A stretch of DNA of 64,000 bases, from positions 248,001 to 312,000 of the forward strand of contig JAHBYX010000006.1 in assembly GCA_019635735.1 (NCBI GenBank). Reading direction: 5' to 3'. This DNA is from Mesorhizobium sp. GTDB taxonomy: Bacteria; Pseudomonadota; Alphaproteobacteria; Rhizobiales; Rhizobiaceae. Each line of letters opens with the position of its first letter. Positions within the stretch are counted from its first letter, which is position 1. The position numbers and the translations under genes are program-made. Positions 1 through 8,824 of this stretch are shown piece after piece. The notes under the pieces are model-generated. The model saw only the letters and a list, made by a program, of their open reading frames with translations. It made no database searches and was not told the DNA's origin.

Positions 1-1
1 T

Positions 2-301
2 CCTGCGGTGCGCGCGCTCCTCGACCGCGCCGGCATGAAGCTCACCGATTTCGACGTGATCGAATCGAACGAAGCCTTCGCCTCGCAGGCCCTAGCGGTC
101 AATCGCGAGCTCGGCCTCGACCCGGCCAAGGTCAACCCCGACGGCGGCGCCATCGCGCTCGGCCATCCGGTCGGCGCCACCGGCGTAATCCTCACCGTCA
201 AGGCCCTCTACTACCTGCAGCGCACCGGCGGCCGCTATGGCCTGATCACCATGTGCATCGGCGGCGGCCAGGGCATCGCGCTGGCGGTGGAGAGGGTGTG
301 A
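2..301 (+). CDS. Thiolase (acetyl-CoA acetyltransferase family), C-terminal part
   Basis: This is the 3' end of a thiolase whose start lies before the window; the frame is already open at base 2 and ends with TGA at 299-301. The visible 99 residues contain the thiolase signatures NEAFA, the histidine loop IALGHPVGATG and the second cysteine loop CIGGGQG. In the family these supply the active-site Asn/His/Cys for Claisen condensation or thiolysis of acyl-CoA. It lies 76 bp upstream of matB on the same strand, so the two may share a transcript. The substrate chain length cannot be told from this fragment. Confidence 0.9.
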   Translation, partial: PAVRALLDRAGMKLTDFDVIESNEAFASQALAVNRELGLDPAKVNPDGGAIALGHPVGATGVILTVKALYYLQRTGGRYGLITMCIGGGQGIALAVERV

Positions 302-377
302 GGCAGGCCCCCTTCCCTTCCTGACCCTCTGGCGTCTCCCCCTCGCTTCGTGCCAAAAGCCGGCGAGGAGGATCTTG

Positions 378-1883
378 ATGCCCAACCCGCTCTATGACGC
401 CCTGGTCCGGCCGCATCGCGGCGGCACGAAAACCTTTCTCGACCTCGACGGCAAGGGGCGCCTCACCTTCGGCGACTTCGCCGACCTCGTCGCCCGCATC
501 GCGGCGGTTCTGGTCACTCACGGGGTTAAGCCCGGCGACCGGGTCGCGGTCCAGGCACCCAAGACGCCGGAGACGCTGGCCGTCTATCTCGCCTGCCAGC
601 AGGCGGGCGCGGTGTTCCTGCCGCTCAACACGGCCTACACGCCCTCCGAAATCGAATTCTTCCTGACCGACGCCGCCCCGCGCCTCTTCGTCTGCGACGA
701 GGCTGCGAAGGACGGCCACGTAGGCCTCGTGACGAAGCTCAACGTCGGCCTGCTGACGATCTCCGCCGAGCGCGGCGGCAGCCTGCCGGAGGCAGCGGCG
801 AAGGCGCAGCCGATGGCGGAGGTGGTCGAGCGCGGCCCCGACGACCTCGCCGCAATCCTCTACACCTCGGGCACCACCGGCCGCTCCAAGGGCGCGATGC
901 TCAGCCACGACAACCTTCTGTCGAACACGCTGGCGCTGGTCGACATCTGGCGCTTCACCGGCGACGACGTGCTGGTGCACGCGCTGCCGATCTACCACAC
1001 CCACGGGCTCTTCGTGGCCTGCAACATCATGTTGAAGGTCGGCGGCACGATGATCTTCCACGCCGCCTTCAATCCCGACGCCGTGCTCGACGCGATCCCG
1101 CGCGCCACGACGCTGATGGGCGTGCCGACCTTCTATACGCGTCTTCTCGCCTCTCCCCGGCTGACGAAGGACCACGTCGCCAACATGCGCTTCTTCATCT
1201 CCGGCAGCGCGCCGCTGCTCGCCGAAACCCATGTCGAGTTCGAGCAGCGCACCGGCCACCGCATCCTCGAGCGCTACGGCATGACCGAGACCTCGATGAC
1301 CACCTCCAACCCCTATGACGGCGAGCGGCGCGCCGGTGCCGTCGGCTTCCCTCTGCCCGGCGTCGAGGTGCGGGTCGCGAGCACGGAAGGCAAGGTCTTG
1401 CCGCAGGGCGAGATCGGCATACTGGAAGTCAGGGGACCGAACGTCTTCAAGGGCTACTGGAACCTGCCCGAGAAGACGGCCGCCGAGTTCCGCCCCGGCG
1501 GCTGGTTCATCACCGGCGACATGTCGATGATCGACGCCGACGGCTACGTCCACATCGTCGGCCGCCAGAAGGACCTGATCATCGCCGGCGGGCTGAATAT
1601 CTACCCGAAGGAGATCGAGGAGGTGATCGACGCGGTGCCTGGCGTCATCGAGACCGCCGTCGTCGGTGTGCCGCACCCCGACATGGGCGAGGCGGCCGTC
1701 GCGGTGATCGCGGCGAAGCCCGGCCTCGACCTGGAGGCGGTGAGAGCAACCGTCGGCGAGAAGCTCGCCCGCTTCAAGCACCCGCGCCGCTACGAGATTG
1801 TCGCGGAACTGCCACGCAACACGATGGGCAAGGTGCAGAAGGCGCAGCTGCGGGAGACCTACAAGGATTCGTTTTCGAGCTGA
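378..1883 (+). CDS. matB: Malonyl-CoA synthetase (MatB-like, ANL superfamily)
   Basis: 501 residues. I chose ATG at 378 over the TTG just before it because AGGAGG lies about 7 bases upstream. ANL-superfamily motifs appear in order: the P-loop LYTSGTTGRSKGAM, the HALPIYHTHGLF segment typical of MatB, ERYGMTE, the hinge region GRQKDLIIAGGLNIYP, and the C-terminal catalytic lysine in PRNTMGKVQK. The family activates malonate (sometimes methylmalonate) to the CoA thioester using ATP, in the cytoplasm. No malonyl-CoA decarboxylase or malonate transporter gene is visible beside it, so its partner pathway is unclear here. Another short dicarboxylate or acyl substrate is possible. Confidence 0.85.
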   Translation: MPNPLYDALVRPHRGGTKTFLDLDGKGRLTFGDFADLVARIAAVLVTHGVKPGDRVAVQAPKTPETLAVYLACQQAGAVFLPLNTAYTPSEIEFFLTDAAPRLFVCDEAAKDGHVGLVTKLNVGLLTISAERGGSLPEAAAKAQPMAEVVERGPDDLAAILYTSGTTGRSKGAMLSHDNLLSNTLALVDIWRFTGDDVLVHALPIYHTHGLFVACNIMLKVGGTMIFHAAFNPDAVLDAIPRATTLMGVPTFYTRLLASPRLTKDHVANMRFFISGSAPLLAETHVEFEQRTGHRILERYGMTETSMTTSNPYDGERRAGAVGFPLPGVEVRVASTEGKVLPQGEIGILEVRGPNVFKGYWNLPEKTAAEFRPGGWFITGDMSMIDADGYVHIVGRQKDLIIAGGLNIYPKEIEEVIDAVPGVIETAVVGVPHPDMGEAAVAVIAAKPGLDLEAVRATVGEKLARFKHPRRYEIVAELPRNTMGKVQKAQLRETYKDSFSS

Positions 1884-1923
1884 CGTATACGAGCAAGGGT
1901 GCGCGCGACTTTCGGCGGTCTGC

Positions 1924-2076
1924 GCCCGCCCCTCACCGTACCCTCTCCCCGCACGCGGGAGAGGGGTGTCGCGGAAGTTGTGCTTGGCATCGAGGTCGAA
2001 AGAACTGGCTCCACGTCGGTGCCCCCCTCTCCCCGTCCTTCACGGGGAGAGGGTACGGGTGAGGGGCAGCACCAGC
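1924..2076. repeat. Inverted pair of GC-rich palindromic intergenic repeats
   Basis: Two modules of the type CCCTCTCCCC-loop-GGGGAGAGGG face each other across about 70 bases. The first, near 1934-1966, begins CCCTCACCGTACCC. The second, near 2028-2076, ends with its approximate reverse complement GGGTACGGGTGAGGGG. This is the form of dispersed palindromic elements (REP/RIME-like) common in rhizobial intergenic DNA. A run of degenerate GGCAGCAC units follows to about 2115. I see no gene between 1884 and 2203. Confidence 0.75.
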
Positions 2077-2203
2077 AGCGATGAGGGGCAGCACTAGCAA
2101 CGGCGAGGGCAGCACCAACGGGTCGGGCGTCGATGGCCCCATGATAAAGCTTGCCCGGCCGTTCTCGGGCGTGGTGATGTCCGATCGAGGGGAGTATACA
2201 TCC

Positions 2204-3847
2204 ATGCGCGCGCAGAGCGGCACTTTTCCGGATTTCGGCCTGACAGAGGAGCAGCGGCGCGAGGCCGTTCTGGGGCATTATTACGAGTGGCCGGGCATGG
2301 ACGGCGCGCGCGGCGAAATCTGGGCCTATACGAGCCGCTACGCCTATTTCCCGGGCGAGGAGGTCGACCTGCGGGTGAGTTCGACCGCGCCGACGTTCCG
2401 CCTCGACATCGTCCGCGACGGCGGCGAGGAACGCCACGTGCTCACACGGGACAACATCCCCGCGCGCTGGCAGGATACGCCCGACCAGTGTTCGGTCGAA
2501 GGCTGCGGCTGGGACACCACTTTCGCCTTCCGCATACCTCTGGAATGGCCGTCCGGCGCCTACCGCATCACCCTGACGACCGAGGGCCGCGACGGGTCGC
2601 CGATCACCTCGCACCACCTCTTCATCGTCAAGCCGAGGCCGGGCAAGCGGCCGGGTCGCGTTCTGCACGTCGCCGCCACCGGCACCTGGCACGCCTACAA
2701 CACCTGGGGCGGCTCGAACCACTACCAGGGCATCACCGGCCCGAACCGGGACCAGTTTGCCACCACCGTGTCCAACCAGCGTCCGTGGTGCCGCGGCTTC
2801 GTCGTGCTGCCGCCGGATGCGCCGCGCGTGCCGCTCGACTTCGCAACTCCGATCGCCACCGTGCCGCGTTATCCGCACATGGAATGGGCCTACGCCACCG
2901 GCCATTCCAAGAAATACGCCTCCTCCGGCTGGGCGAGTTACGACAGCCACTTCTTCCGCTGGGCCGAGCGCGCAGGATACGAGGTCGACCTCATCGGCCA
3001 GCACGAACTCCACTATGAGCCCGAGATCCTCGACGGCTACGACTGCGCCGCCTTTGTCGGCCACGACGAATACTGGACCTGGGAGATGCGCGACACGGTG
3101 GACGCCTGGGTCGCACGCGGCGGGGGCGCGGCCCGCTTCGCCGGCAATTTCATGTGGCAGACGCGCTTCGAGGACGAGGGCCGCAAGCAGGTCTGCTACA
3201 AATACAAGGCGCGTACGGACGATCCCGCCTACCAGCCGGGCGGCGACGTCACCCGCGCGACGAATTCCTGGGAAGCCCCCGAAATCGGCCGACCGGGCGT
3301 CACCACCTTCGGGCTTAACGCTGCCAAGGGCGTCTACACCGGCTGGGGCGGTTGCGCTCCGCGTGGGGTCCGCGGCTTCCCGATCTACCGGCCGGAACAT
3401 TGGGCGTTCAAGGGCACCGGCATCTACTACGGCGACCTTCTCGGCGCCGAGGGCGGCGTCTACGGCTACGAGGTCGACGGGCTCGACCACGAAATCCGCA
3501 ACGGTCTGCCCTGGCCGACGCCGGAGAGCGGCGCGCCCGACGGGCTCTCGATCCTCGCCGTCGGCCTGGCGAGCCAGGTCGAGGAGAGTGCCGACCTTCC
3601 CGCCAGCGCCCGCTTCCTCGCCGACGAGGACGGCCGCTTCATCGCCGAGACGCTCTACGGTTCGCCGACCGACGAAAACCTCGACAAGGTCAAGCGCTCC
3701 AATGGCATGATCGTCAACTTCCCCAAGGGCGACGGCGAGGTTTTCCACGCCGGCAGCTGCGAATGGGTCGCCGGACTGCTGCGCAAGGACGCAATGGTCG
3801 AGAAGGTGACGGCCAACGTGCTCGACAGATATCTCGGAAAGACATGA
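2204..3847 (+). CDS. N,N-dimethylformamidase large-subunit-like protein
   Basis: 547 residues from ATG 2204, chosen because AGGGGAG (2188-2194) lies about 9 bases upstream. An in-frame ATG at 2177 is possible but has no such site. An N-terminal beta-rich segment (FPGEEVDLRVS) is followed by a large domain with HAYNTWGG, YDSHFFRWAE and GHDEYWTWEMRD (His287, Glu289, Tyr290). These match the C-terminal domain family of the N,N-dimethylformamidase beta subunit, a mononuclear-iron amidohydrolase. It is shorter than the classical subunit of about 760 residues, and no small alpha-subunit gene is visible nearby. The true substrate is therefore open; an amide of a small amine is an inference. It overlaps the next gene by 4 bases. 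Confidence 0.75.
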   Translation: MRAQSGTFPDFGLTEEQRREAVLGHYYEWPGMDGARGEIWAYTSRYAYFPGEEVDLRVSSTAPTFRLDIVRDGGEERHVLTRDNIPARWQDTPDQCSVEGCGWDTTFAFRIPLEWPSGAYRITLTTEGRDGSPITSHHLFIVKPRPGKRPGRVLHVAATGTWHAYNTWGGSNHYQGITGPNRDQFATTVSNQRPWCRGFVVLPPDAPRVPLDFATPIATVPRYPHMEWAYATGHSKKYASSGWASYDSHFFRWAERAGYEVDLIGQHELHYEPEILDGYDCAAFVGHDEYWTWEMRDTVDAWVARGGGAARFAGNFMWQTRFEDEGRKQVCYKYKARTDDPAYQPGGDVTRATNSWEAPEIGRPGVTTFGLNAAKGVYTGWGGCAPRGVRGFPIYRPEHWAFKGTGIYYGDLLGAEGGVYGYEVDGLDHEIRNGLPWPTPESGAPDGLSILAVGLASQVEESADLPASARFLADEDGRFIAETLYGSPTDENLDKVKRSNGMIVNFPKGDGEVFHAGSCEWVAGLLRKDAMVEKVTANVLDRYLGKT

Positions 3848-5220
3848 CCATGAACCAGACCGTTGCCGTCGGCGCGAACCGCGCGCCCTCCCACCTCTTC
3901 TATGTCACGCGCCTGCGCCGGCCTCTGGTCGACCGCGCCGAGGGCATTTACCTGTGGACGCAGGACGGCCGCCGTTTCATCGACGGCTCCTCCGGCCCGG
4001 TCGCGGTCAACCTCGGCTATTCCAACCGGCACGTGCTCGACGCCATGAAGGCGCAGATGGAGAAGACCACCTTCGCCTACCGCCTCCACTTCGAGAACGA
4101 GCCGGCCGAGGACCTCGCCCGCGACATCGCTGGGCGCATGCCGAACCAGCTCGACCGCATCTTCTTCGTCTCGGGCGGTTCCGAAGCGGTCGAAGCCTGC
4201 ATCAAGCTCGCCCGCCAATGGGCGGTCGCGATCGGCCAGCCCAAGCGCTGGAAGGTCATCGGCCGCATGCCCTCCTACCATGGCGGCACGCTGGGCGCCC
4301 TGACGGTCACCCATGACGCGATGCTCACCGGCCACTTCGAGGAGCAGATGAAGGCCATGCCCTCCATCCCTGCGCCCACCGCTTACCGCGACCGCGACAA
4401 CCTCACCCTCGAGCAGCGCGGCGTGAAATATGCCGACATGCTGGAGGAGAAAATCCTGGCCGAGGGACCGGAGAGCGTCGTCGCCTTCATCATGGAGCCG
4501 ATCGGAGGCGCGGCCACCAATGCGCTCGTCGCCCCGGACAGCTACTATCCGCGCATCCGCGAGATCTGCGACAAGTATGGCATCCTGCTCATCCACGACG
4601 AGGTGATGAGCGGCGTCGCGCGCACCGGAAAGTTCCTCGGCGGCGACCACTGGAACTGCACGCCCGACATCGTCTCGCTGTCGAAGGGCATCGGTTCGGG
4701 CTACATGCCGCTCGGCGCCATGTGCGCGCCGATGCGCATCGTCAAGCCGGTGCTCGACATGGGCGGCTTTGCGCACGGCCACACCTATGCCGGCAATCCG
4801 CTCGCCTGCGCCGCGGGCCTCGCCGTCATGCAGGAGATCGACCGCCTGAAGCTGATCGACAACGCCGCCGCGCGCGGGGACGACCTGATCGCCGGCCTGC
4901 AGTCGCTCGCCGACCGCTTCCCGTTCATCGGCGACGTGCGGGGCAAGGGCCTGATGACGGCGATCGAGTTCGTCGCCGACACGGCGACGATGCAGAACCT
5001 GCCGCCCGAGGTGAACATCGGCCAGCGCGTCCTCGACCTCGCCTACGAGCGCGGCCTCATCGTCTACTTCCGCCGCGTCAAGGGCGGCGTCCAGGGCGAC
5101 TGCATCATGGTCGCCCCGCCGCTCATCGTGACGAAGGACGAGATCGGCGAGATCGTGTCGATCCTCGGCGACGCGATCGCGCAGGCGGCGCGGGAGTTCG
5201 GGCTGCCGGTGAACGGGTGA
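3844..5220 (+). CDS. Class III pyridoxal-phosphate aminotransferase
   Basis: 458 residues. ATG at 3844 overlaps the upstream stop (ATGA), so the pair is translationally coupled; a second ATG at 3850 is an alternative. Features of class III (omega) aminotransferases are clear: SGGSEAVEACIKLARQ (cofactor phosphate region), the IHDEVMSGVARTG segment whose Asp binds the pyridine ring, and Lys281 in LSKGIGSGY as the likely Schiff-base lysine. Family members use beta-alanine, GABA, taurine, ornithine or other omega-amino donors; the substrate cannot be read here. Its coupling to an amidase-like gene and its closeness to an acetylpolyamine-amidohydrolase-like gene suggest an amine or polyamine route (inference). 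Confidence 0.88.
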   Translation: MTMNQTVAVGANRAPSHLFYVTRLRRPLVDRAEGIYLWTQDGRRFIDGSSGPVAVNLGYSNRHVLDAMKAQMEKTTFAYRLHFENEPAEDLARDIAGRMPNQLDRIFFVSGGSEAVEACIKLARQWAVAIGQPKRWKVIGRMPSYHGGTLGALTVTHDAMLTGHFEEQMKAMPSIPAPTAYRDRDNLTLEQRGVKYADMLEEKILAEGPESVVAFIMEPIGGAATNALVAPDSYYPRIREICDKYGILLIHDEVMSGVARTGKFLGGDHWNCTPDIVSLSKGIGSGYMPLGAMCAPMRIVKPVLDMGGFAHGHTYAGNPLACAAGLAVMQEIDRLKLIDNAAARGDDLIAGLQSLADRFPFIGDVRGKGLMTAIEFVADTATMQNLPPEVNIGQRVLDLAYERGLIVYFRRVKGGVQGDCIMVAPPLIVTKDEIGEIVSILGDAIAQAAREFGLPVNG

Positions 5221-5243
5221 GCGTGGTCTTGCGCGGTCGCATC

Positions 5244-5375
5244 ACCCCCACCCCTAACCCCTCCCCACAAGGGGGAGGGGAATCCTGGCGCCGAGATATC
5301 GACGTCACACGACCGGCCTGTCGCCGGCGTAAGCGGTCCCCCTCCCCCTTGTGGGGAGGGGCTGGGGGTGGGGGT
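5244..5375. repeat. Inverted pair of GC-rich palindromic repeats
   Basis: CCCCTCCCC-ACAA-GGGGGAGGGG (near 5255-5280) and CCCCTCCCCC-TTGT-GGGGAGGGG (near 5339-5360) face each other. They are flanked by ACCCCCACCCCTAACC and GGCTGGGGGTGGGGGT in opposite orientation. Near-identical modules recur at 61012-61145 and 63865-63905, so this is a dispersed element and not a gene-specific terminator. It could still act as a transcriptional or mRNA-stability barrier between the aminotransferase and GNAT genes. Confidence 0.8.
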
Positions 5376-5407
5376 GACCTCGGCGCGGGCCTTGGCAGGC
5401 CAAGCCA

Positions 5408-5893
5408 ATGATCCTCCTCATCCGCGACGCTACTCCCGCCGACGCCGAGGCCATCCATACCGCGATCGTCGGCATGGGAAAGCTCCTGGGCACCGCCCAC
5501 AAGATCGTGAGCACGCCCGAAGATCTCGCCCGCGAAGGCCTCGCGCCCGGCCGCGCCTTCGAGGGCTTGGTGGCCGAGGTCGACGGCCAGTTCGCCGGCA
5601 TGTGCCTCTATCTGCCCGTCTTCTCGACCTGGCTGGGGAGGCCCGGCGTGTACGTCCAGGACCTGTTCGTCGACGAGCGCTTCCGCGGCATGAAGATCGG
5701 CGAGGCGCTGATCCGGCGCGTCGCCCGCATCGGCCGCGCGCGCGGGGCCAATCATCTGCGGCTTGCAGTCGACCTCGACAACACCAGGGCGCAGGCTTTC
5801 TATGAACGCCTCGGCGTGGCCCACTATGCCGACGACCGCATCCACGCCGCCTATGGCGAGGCGTTCGACAGACTGAGCGAAGGGGACGAGTGA
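5408..5893 (+). CDS. GNAT-family N-acetyltransferase
   Basis: 161 residues from ATG 5408. The acetyl-CoA-binding GNAT core is visible: VYVQDLFVDERFRGMKIGEALIRRVARIGRARGANHLRLAVDLDN with the RGxxIG-type pyrophosphate loop, then the C-terminal NTRAQAFYERLG. Such enzymes acetylate small amines, polyamines or protein amino groups. The stop shares a base with the start of the next gene, an acetylpolyamine-amidohydrolase-like protein (TGATG), so an acetyltransferase and a deacetylase are coupled. That pairing suggests opposing or sequential action on the same amine (inference). Confidence 0.88.
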   Translation: MILLIRDATPADAEAIHTAIVGMGKLLGTAHKIVSTPEDLAREGLAPGRAFEGLVAEVDGQFAGMCLYLPVFSTWLGRPGVYVQDLFVDERFRGMKIGEALIRRVARIGRARGANHLRLAVDLDNTRAQAFYERLGVAHYADDRIHAAYGEAFDRLSEGDE

Positions 5894-6912
5894 TGAAAGC
5901 CTTCTACGCGGCCGAGCAGAAGAAGCACGATCCGAAGGCGTTTCTCTCCTCCGGCGCGCCGCAGCCGAACCCCGAACAGCCCGAGCGTGTTGAGCGCCTG
6001 CTCGCCGGCGCGAGAGCCGCCGGCTGCGAGATCGTCCGTCCGAAGGATCATGGCCTCGGCCCGATCGCCGCTGTGCACACGCCGGAATATCTCGACTTCC
6101 TCGCCAACATCTATCCGCGCTGGCGCCGCATCGAAGGCGCGTCGGAAGAGGTGATACCCAACATCCACCCGATTGCGCGCGACGGCGCCTATCCGGCCTC
6201 CGCCGTCGGCCAGGCCGGCTATCACATGGCCGATACCGCCTGCCCCATCTCGGCCGAGACCTGGGAGAGCGTGCAGTGGAGCGCCTGGAGCGCGGTGGAG
6301 GCGGCCGAGGCGGTGACGGCCGGCGCACCATCCGCCTATGCCCTCTGCCGTCCACCGGGACACCACGCCTTCGCCGACGTCGCCGGCGGCTTCTGCTTCG
6401 TCAACAACTCCGCCGTCGCCGCGCAGCACCTGCGCAAGACCGCGTCCCGCGTCGCGATCCTCGACGTCGATCTGCACCATGGCAACGGCACCCAAGGCAT
6501 TTTCTACAACCGCGCCGACGTGCTGACCGTCTCGCTCCACGCCGATCCGGTGCGCTTCTACCCGTTCTTCTGGGGACATGCCGACGAGCGCGGCGAAGGT
6601 CCGGGCCTTGGCTACAATTTCAACCTGCCGCTCCCCCGCAAGACGGCCGACGCCGGCTTTCTCGAGGCGCTGGGCGCCGGCCTGAAGCGCATCCGCGCCT
6701 TCGCGCCCGAGGCGCTGGTCGTCGCGCTCGGCCTCGACGCCTTCGAGGGCGACCCGTTCGGCGGCCTGTCGGTCTCGACACCCGGCTTCGCCCGCATCGC
6801 GGAGAGGATTGCGGCGCTGAAACTGCCCACCGTCATCGTCCAGGAAGGCGGCTATCTCTGCGACGAGCTCGGCGACAATCTGACGTCGTTCCTGACGGGG
6901 TTCGGAGGATAA
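5893..6912 (+). CDS. Histone-deacetylase/acetylpolyamine-amidohydrolase family enzyme
   Basis: 339 residues, start ATG 5893 in a TGATG overlap with the upstream GNAT gene. Zinc-hydrolase landmarks are present: RPPGHHA (His157/His158), ILDVDLHHGNGTQ with likely Zn ligands Asp193 and His195, and the third ligand Asp282 in GLDAFEGDP. Bacterial members such as ApaH remove acetyl groups from acetylated polyamines or related N-acyl amines. Next to a class III aminotransferase it fits deacetylation followed by transamination of a diamine. Whether its substrate is acetylputrescine, another acetylated amine or a protein is not decided by sequence. Confidence 0.87.
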   Translation: MKAFYAAEQKKHDPKAFLSSGAPQPNPEQPERVERLLAGARAAGCEIVRPKDHGLGPIAAVHTPEYLDFLANIYPRWRRIEGASEEVIPNIHPIARDGAYPASAVGQAGYHMADTACPISAETWESVQWSAWSAVEAAEAVTAGAPSAYALCRPPGHHAFADVAGGFCFVNNSAVAAQHLRKTASRVAILDVDLHHGNGTQGIFYNRADVLTVSLHADPVRFYPFFWGHADERGEGPGLGYNFNLPLPRKTADAGFLEALGAGLKRIRAFAPEALVVALGLDAFEGDPFGGLSVSTPGFARIAERIAALKLPTVIVQEGGYLCDELGDNLTSFLTGFGG

Positions 6913-6974
6913 GGAGCGAGGGGGGCCTTTCGAGGCTTGCGGGTTGGTTTCCCGGCCACACACCTTCTGCCGTC

Positions 6975-7002
6975 ATACCGGGCGCCGGAGGCGACCCGGT
7001 AT
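6975..7002. repeat. Short dispersed palindrome (ATACCGGG...CCCGGTAT)
   Basis: An 8-bp perfect stem, ATACCGGG/CCCGGTAT, has a 12-base loop and is preceded by CGTC. The same CGTCATACCGG...CCGGTAT unit with a shorter loop occurs at 25801-25824 in front of the first flagellin gene. It lies in the gap between the convergent deacetylase-like and thioesterase genes, where it could help terminate both. Confidence 0.55.
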
Positions 7003-7066
7003 CCATTCTTCTTCGCGATTGAGTTCGCCCTCTGCGAGGCAGGCCGGCTGCCTGGGCATCCAAGGC

Positions 7067-7507
7067 CTAAGCGGCCAGTATCGCCTCCAGCGCCGCACGC
7101 AGTGCTGCGTTCAGCGGCTTTGGCCGCCGCGTCTGCCGGTCGACATAGACGTGGATGAAGAATCCTTCGGCAGCCGCGACTTCCTCATCGTTGCGGAACA
7201 GCCCGACCTCGTAGCGCACCGACGACGAGCCGATCTGCGCCACGCGAATTCCCGCCGTCACCACGTCGGGAAAGGCGAGCTCGCCGAAATAGCGGCAGCC
7301 GGTCTCGACGACGAGGCCGATTTGGTCGCCGCCGTGGATGTCGAGCACCTTCTGCTCGATCAGCCAGCCGTTCACGGCGGTGTCGAACAGCGAATAATGG
7401 ACCACGTTGTTCATGTGGCCGTAGATGTCGTTGTCCATCCAGCGGGTGGTGATCGTCCGGAAGGCGCGATACGCGCTGCGCTCGGCGGGAACGGGGCGCG
7501 CCGCCAT
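7067..7507 (-). CDS. Acyl-CoA thioesterase, hot-dog fold (YbgC/4HBT type)
   Basis: 146 residues. I took the ATG whose complement is at 7505-7507, since it overlaps the stop of the upstream dehydrogenase gene by one base (TGATG), as in coupled genes. The protein starts near the hot-dog core RWMDNDIYGHMNNVVHYSLFDTA; the Asp in MDNDIYGH is the likely catalytic residue of YbgC-like enzymes. It then carries VETGCRYFGELAFPDVVTAG and SVRYEVGLF. The family hydrolyses short- or aryl-CoA thioesters in the cytoplasm. Substrate unknown. Confidence 0.85.
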   Translation of the reverse strand: MAARPVPAERSAYRAFRTITTRWMDNDIYGHMNNVVHYSLFDTAVNGWLIEQKVLDIHGGDQIGLVVETGCRYFGELAFPDVVTAGIRVAQIGSSSVRYEVGLFRNDEEVAAAEGFFIHVYVDRQTRRPKPLNAALRAALEAILAA

Positions 7508-8667
7508 CACCAGGCCGCCTTGTAGATCGTCAGGGCGTCGGCCTCGCGAACCTCGCGCGGATTGTTGACCAGGAGGCGCTGCTGCTTCATCGCGTCGGAC
7601 GCCATCTTGGCGAGATGCTCCTCGCCGATGCCGACCTCGCGCAGTCTCGTCTGCATGCCGAGCTTCTTCGACAGCGCGGCGAGTTCCTCGATGAAGGCCG
7701 CGCACCGGCCCTGCGCGCCCTCCTCGGCGGCCAGCCGGGGGAAGGCGTCGGCCGCGATCTCGGCATAGAGATGCGCAGCATCCGGCGCGTTGTAGCGCAG
7801 CACATGCGGCAGGACGAGCGCGTTGGACAGGCCGTGCGGCACATGGAACGTCCCGCCGATCGGATAGGCCAGCGCATGAACCGCCGCGACCGGCGAGTTG
7901 GCGAAAGCCTGGCCCGCCAGCATCGAGCCCAGCAGCATCGCGCCCCGCGCCTCGACGTCCCTACAGTTGAACACGGCCGTCTCGATGTTGGCGCCCAGCA
8001 GCCGCAGCGCCTGCCTGGCCAGCATCTTCGACAGAGGGTTATTGTTGGCGTTCTTGGACGCATAGGCCTCGATGGCGTGCACCATCGCGTCGACACCGGT
8101 CGCAGCGGTGATCGCCGCCGGCAGGCCGAGCGTCAGTTCGGCGTCGAGCACCGCGACGTCCGGCAGGATCACCGGCGACGAGACGCCGCGTTTTTCTTCC
8201 TCGCCGACGGTGATGATCGACACCGGCGTGACCTCCGATCCGGTTCCGGCCGTGGTCGGCACCAGCGCCAAGGGCAGGCGCGGCCCCTTGGCCTGCGCCA
8301 CGCCCCAGGCCTCGTCGAGATCTTCGCCGGAGCCGAGAAGCAGGGCGGCGAGCTTTGCCACGTCGAGCGACGATCCCCCGCCGAAACCGGCGACGCCGGT
8401 TACCCCGGCCGCCCTGCCCGCTTCGACCGCTCTCATCAGCGTCGCGCGCGACGGGTCGGCCTCCACTTCGTCGAAGACCGTGACGGCGACGCCGGCCTGT
8501 TCGAGCGAGGCGATCGCCGGGTCGCACAGGCCGAGCCTGCGCAGGCCCGGATCCGTGACGACCAGGACCTTGGCGCCAAGCCTCTTGCCCGCGATCGCCC
8601 CGAATCGCCGCGACGAACCCGCCTCGAACACGATCGACGGCGTTGTGTTGAAGACGAACGGGGTCAT
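7507..8667 (-). CDS. Iron-containing alcohol dehydrogenase
   Basis: 386 residues from the ATG at 8665-8667, which has GGAGGAAACAG just upstream on the minus strand. Type III (iron) alcohol dehydrogenase features are: the NAD(P)-binding [24 protein letters not shown], and the metal-binding histidines and aspartate in [30 protein letters not shown]. Members include 1,3-propanediol and lactaldehyde dehydrogenases and maleylacetate reductases. The coupled thioesterase suggests a role with an aldehyde or alcohol derived from a CoA ester, but this is only an inference. Confidence 0.88.
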   Translation of the reverse strand: MTPFVFNTTPSIVFEAGSSRRFGAIAGKRLGAKVLVVTDPGLRRLGLCDPAIASLEQAGVAVTVFDEVEADPSRATLMRAVEAGRAAGVTGVAGFGGGSSLDVAKLAALLLGSGEDLDEAWGVAQAKGPRLPLALVPTTAGTGSEVTPVSIITVGEEEKRGVSSPVILPDVAVLDAELTLGLPAAITAATGVDAMVHAIEAYASKNANNNPLSKMLARQALRLLGANIETAVFNCRDVEARGAMLLGSMLAGQAFANSPVAAVHALAYPIGGTFHVPHGLSNALVLPHVLRYNAPDAAHLYAEIAADAFPRLAAEEGAQGRCAAFIEELAALSKKLGMQTRLREVGIGEEHLAKMASDAMKQQRLLVNNPREVREADALTIYKAAW

Positions 8668-8764
8668 GCTGTTTCCTCCACGGTCCCGCGATGCAGGGGC
8701 CGCGCATGGCTCGCACATGACTGCGAAGGTTTTCAAGTCCGTCACGGTCGGATACAAGGGGTCA

Positions 8765-8809
8765 GGGGACGGCCCCTTGCGAAATTCACATGGATGGGAC
8801 GACCCGTCC
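8765..8809 (+). promoter_or_regulatory. Mini-ykkC (guanidine-II) riboswitch candidate
   Basis: Two hairpins with ACGR tetraloops stand in tandem: GGGG-ACGG-CCCC (8765-8776) and GGATGGG-ACGA-CCCGTCC (8792-8809), separated by 15 bases. This is the defining architecture of the mini-ykkC/guanidine-II RNA, where each loop binds guanidinium. The second hairpin ends 3 bases before the ribosome-binding site AAGGAG (8813-8818) of the SMR exporter gene, which fits translational control. The gene class downstream is the expected one. Confidence 0.88.
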
Positions 8810-8824
8810 GGCAAGGAGTATCCC

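Noticed and set aside
1859..3748. 629-codon open frame on the minus strand opposite the dimethylformamidase-like gene
   Set aside because: No recognisable domain, and it spans a palindromic repeat and part of matB; the plus-strand gene has clear family motifs.
5244..5375. CRISPR-like repeats
   Set aside because: The repeats are facing palindromes in pairs without regular spacers and recur singly elsewhere; there are no cas genes.
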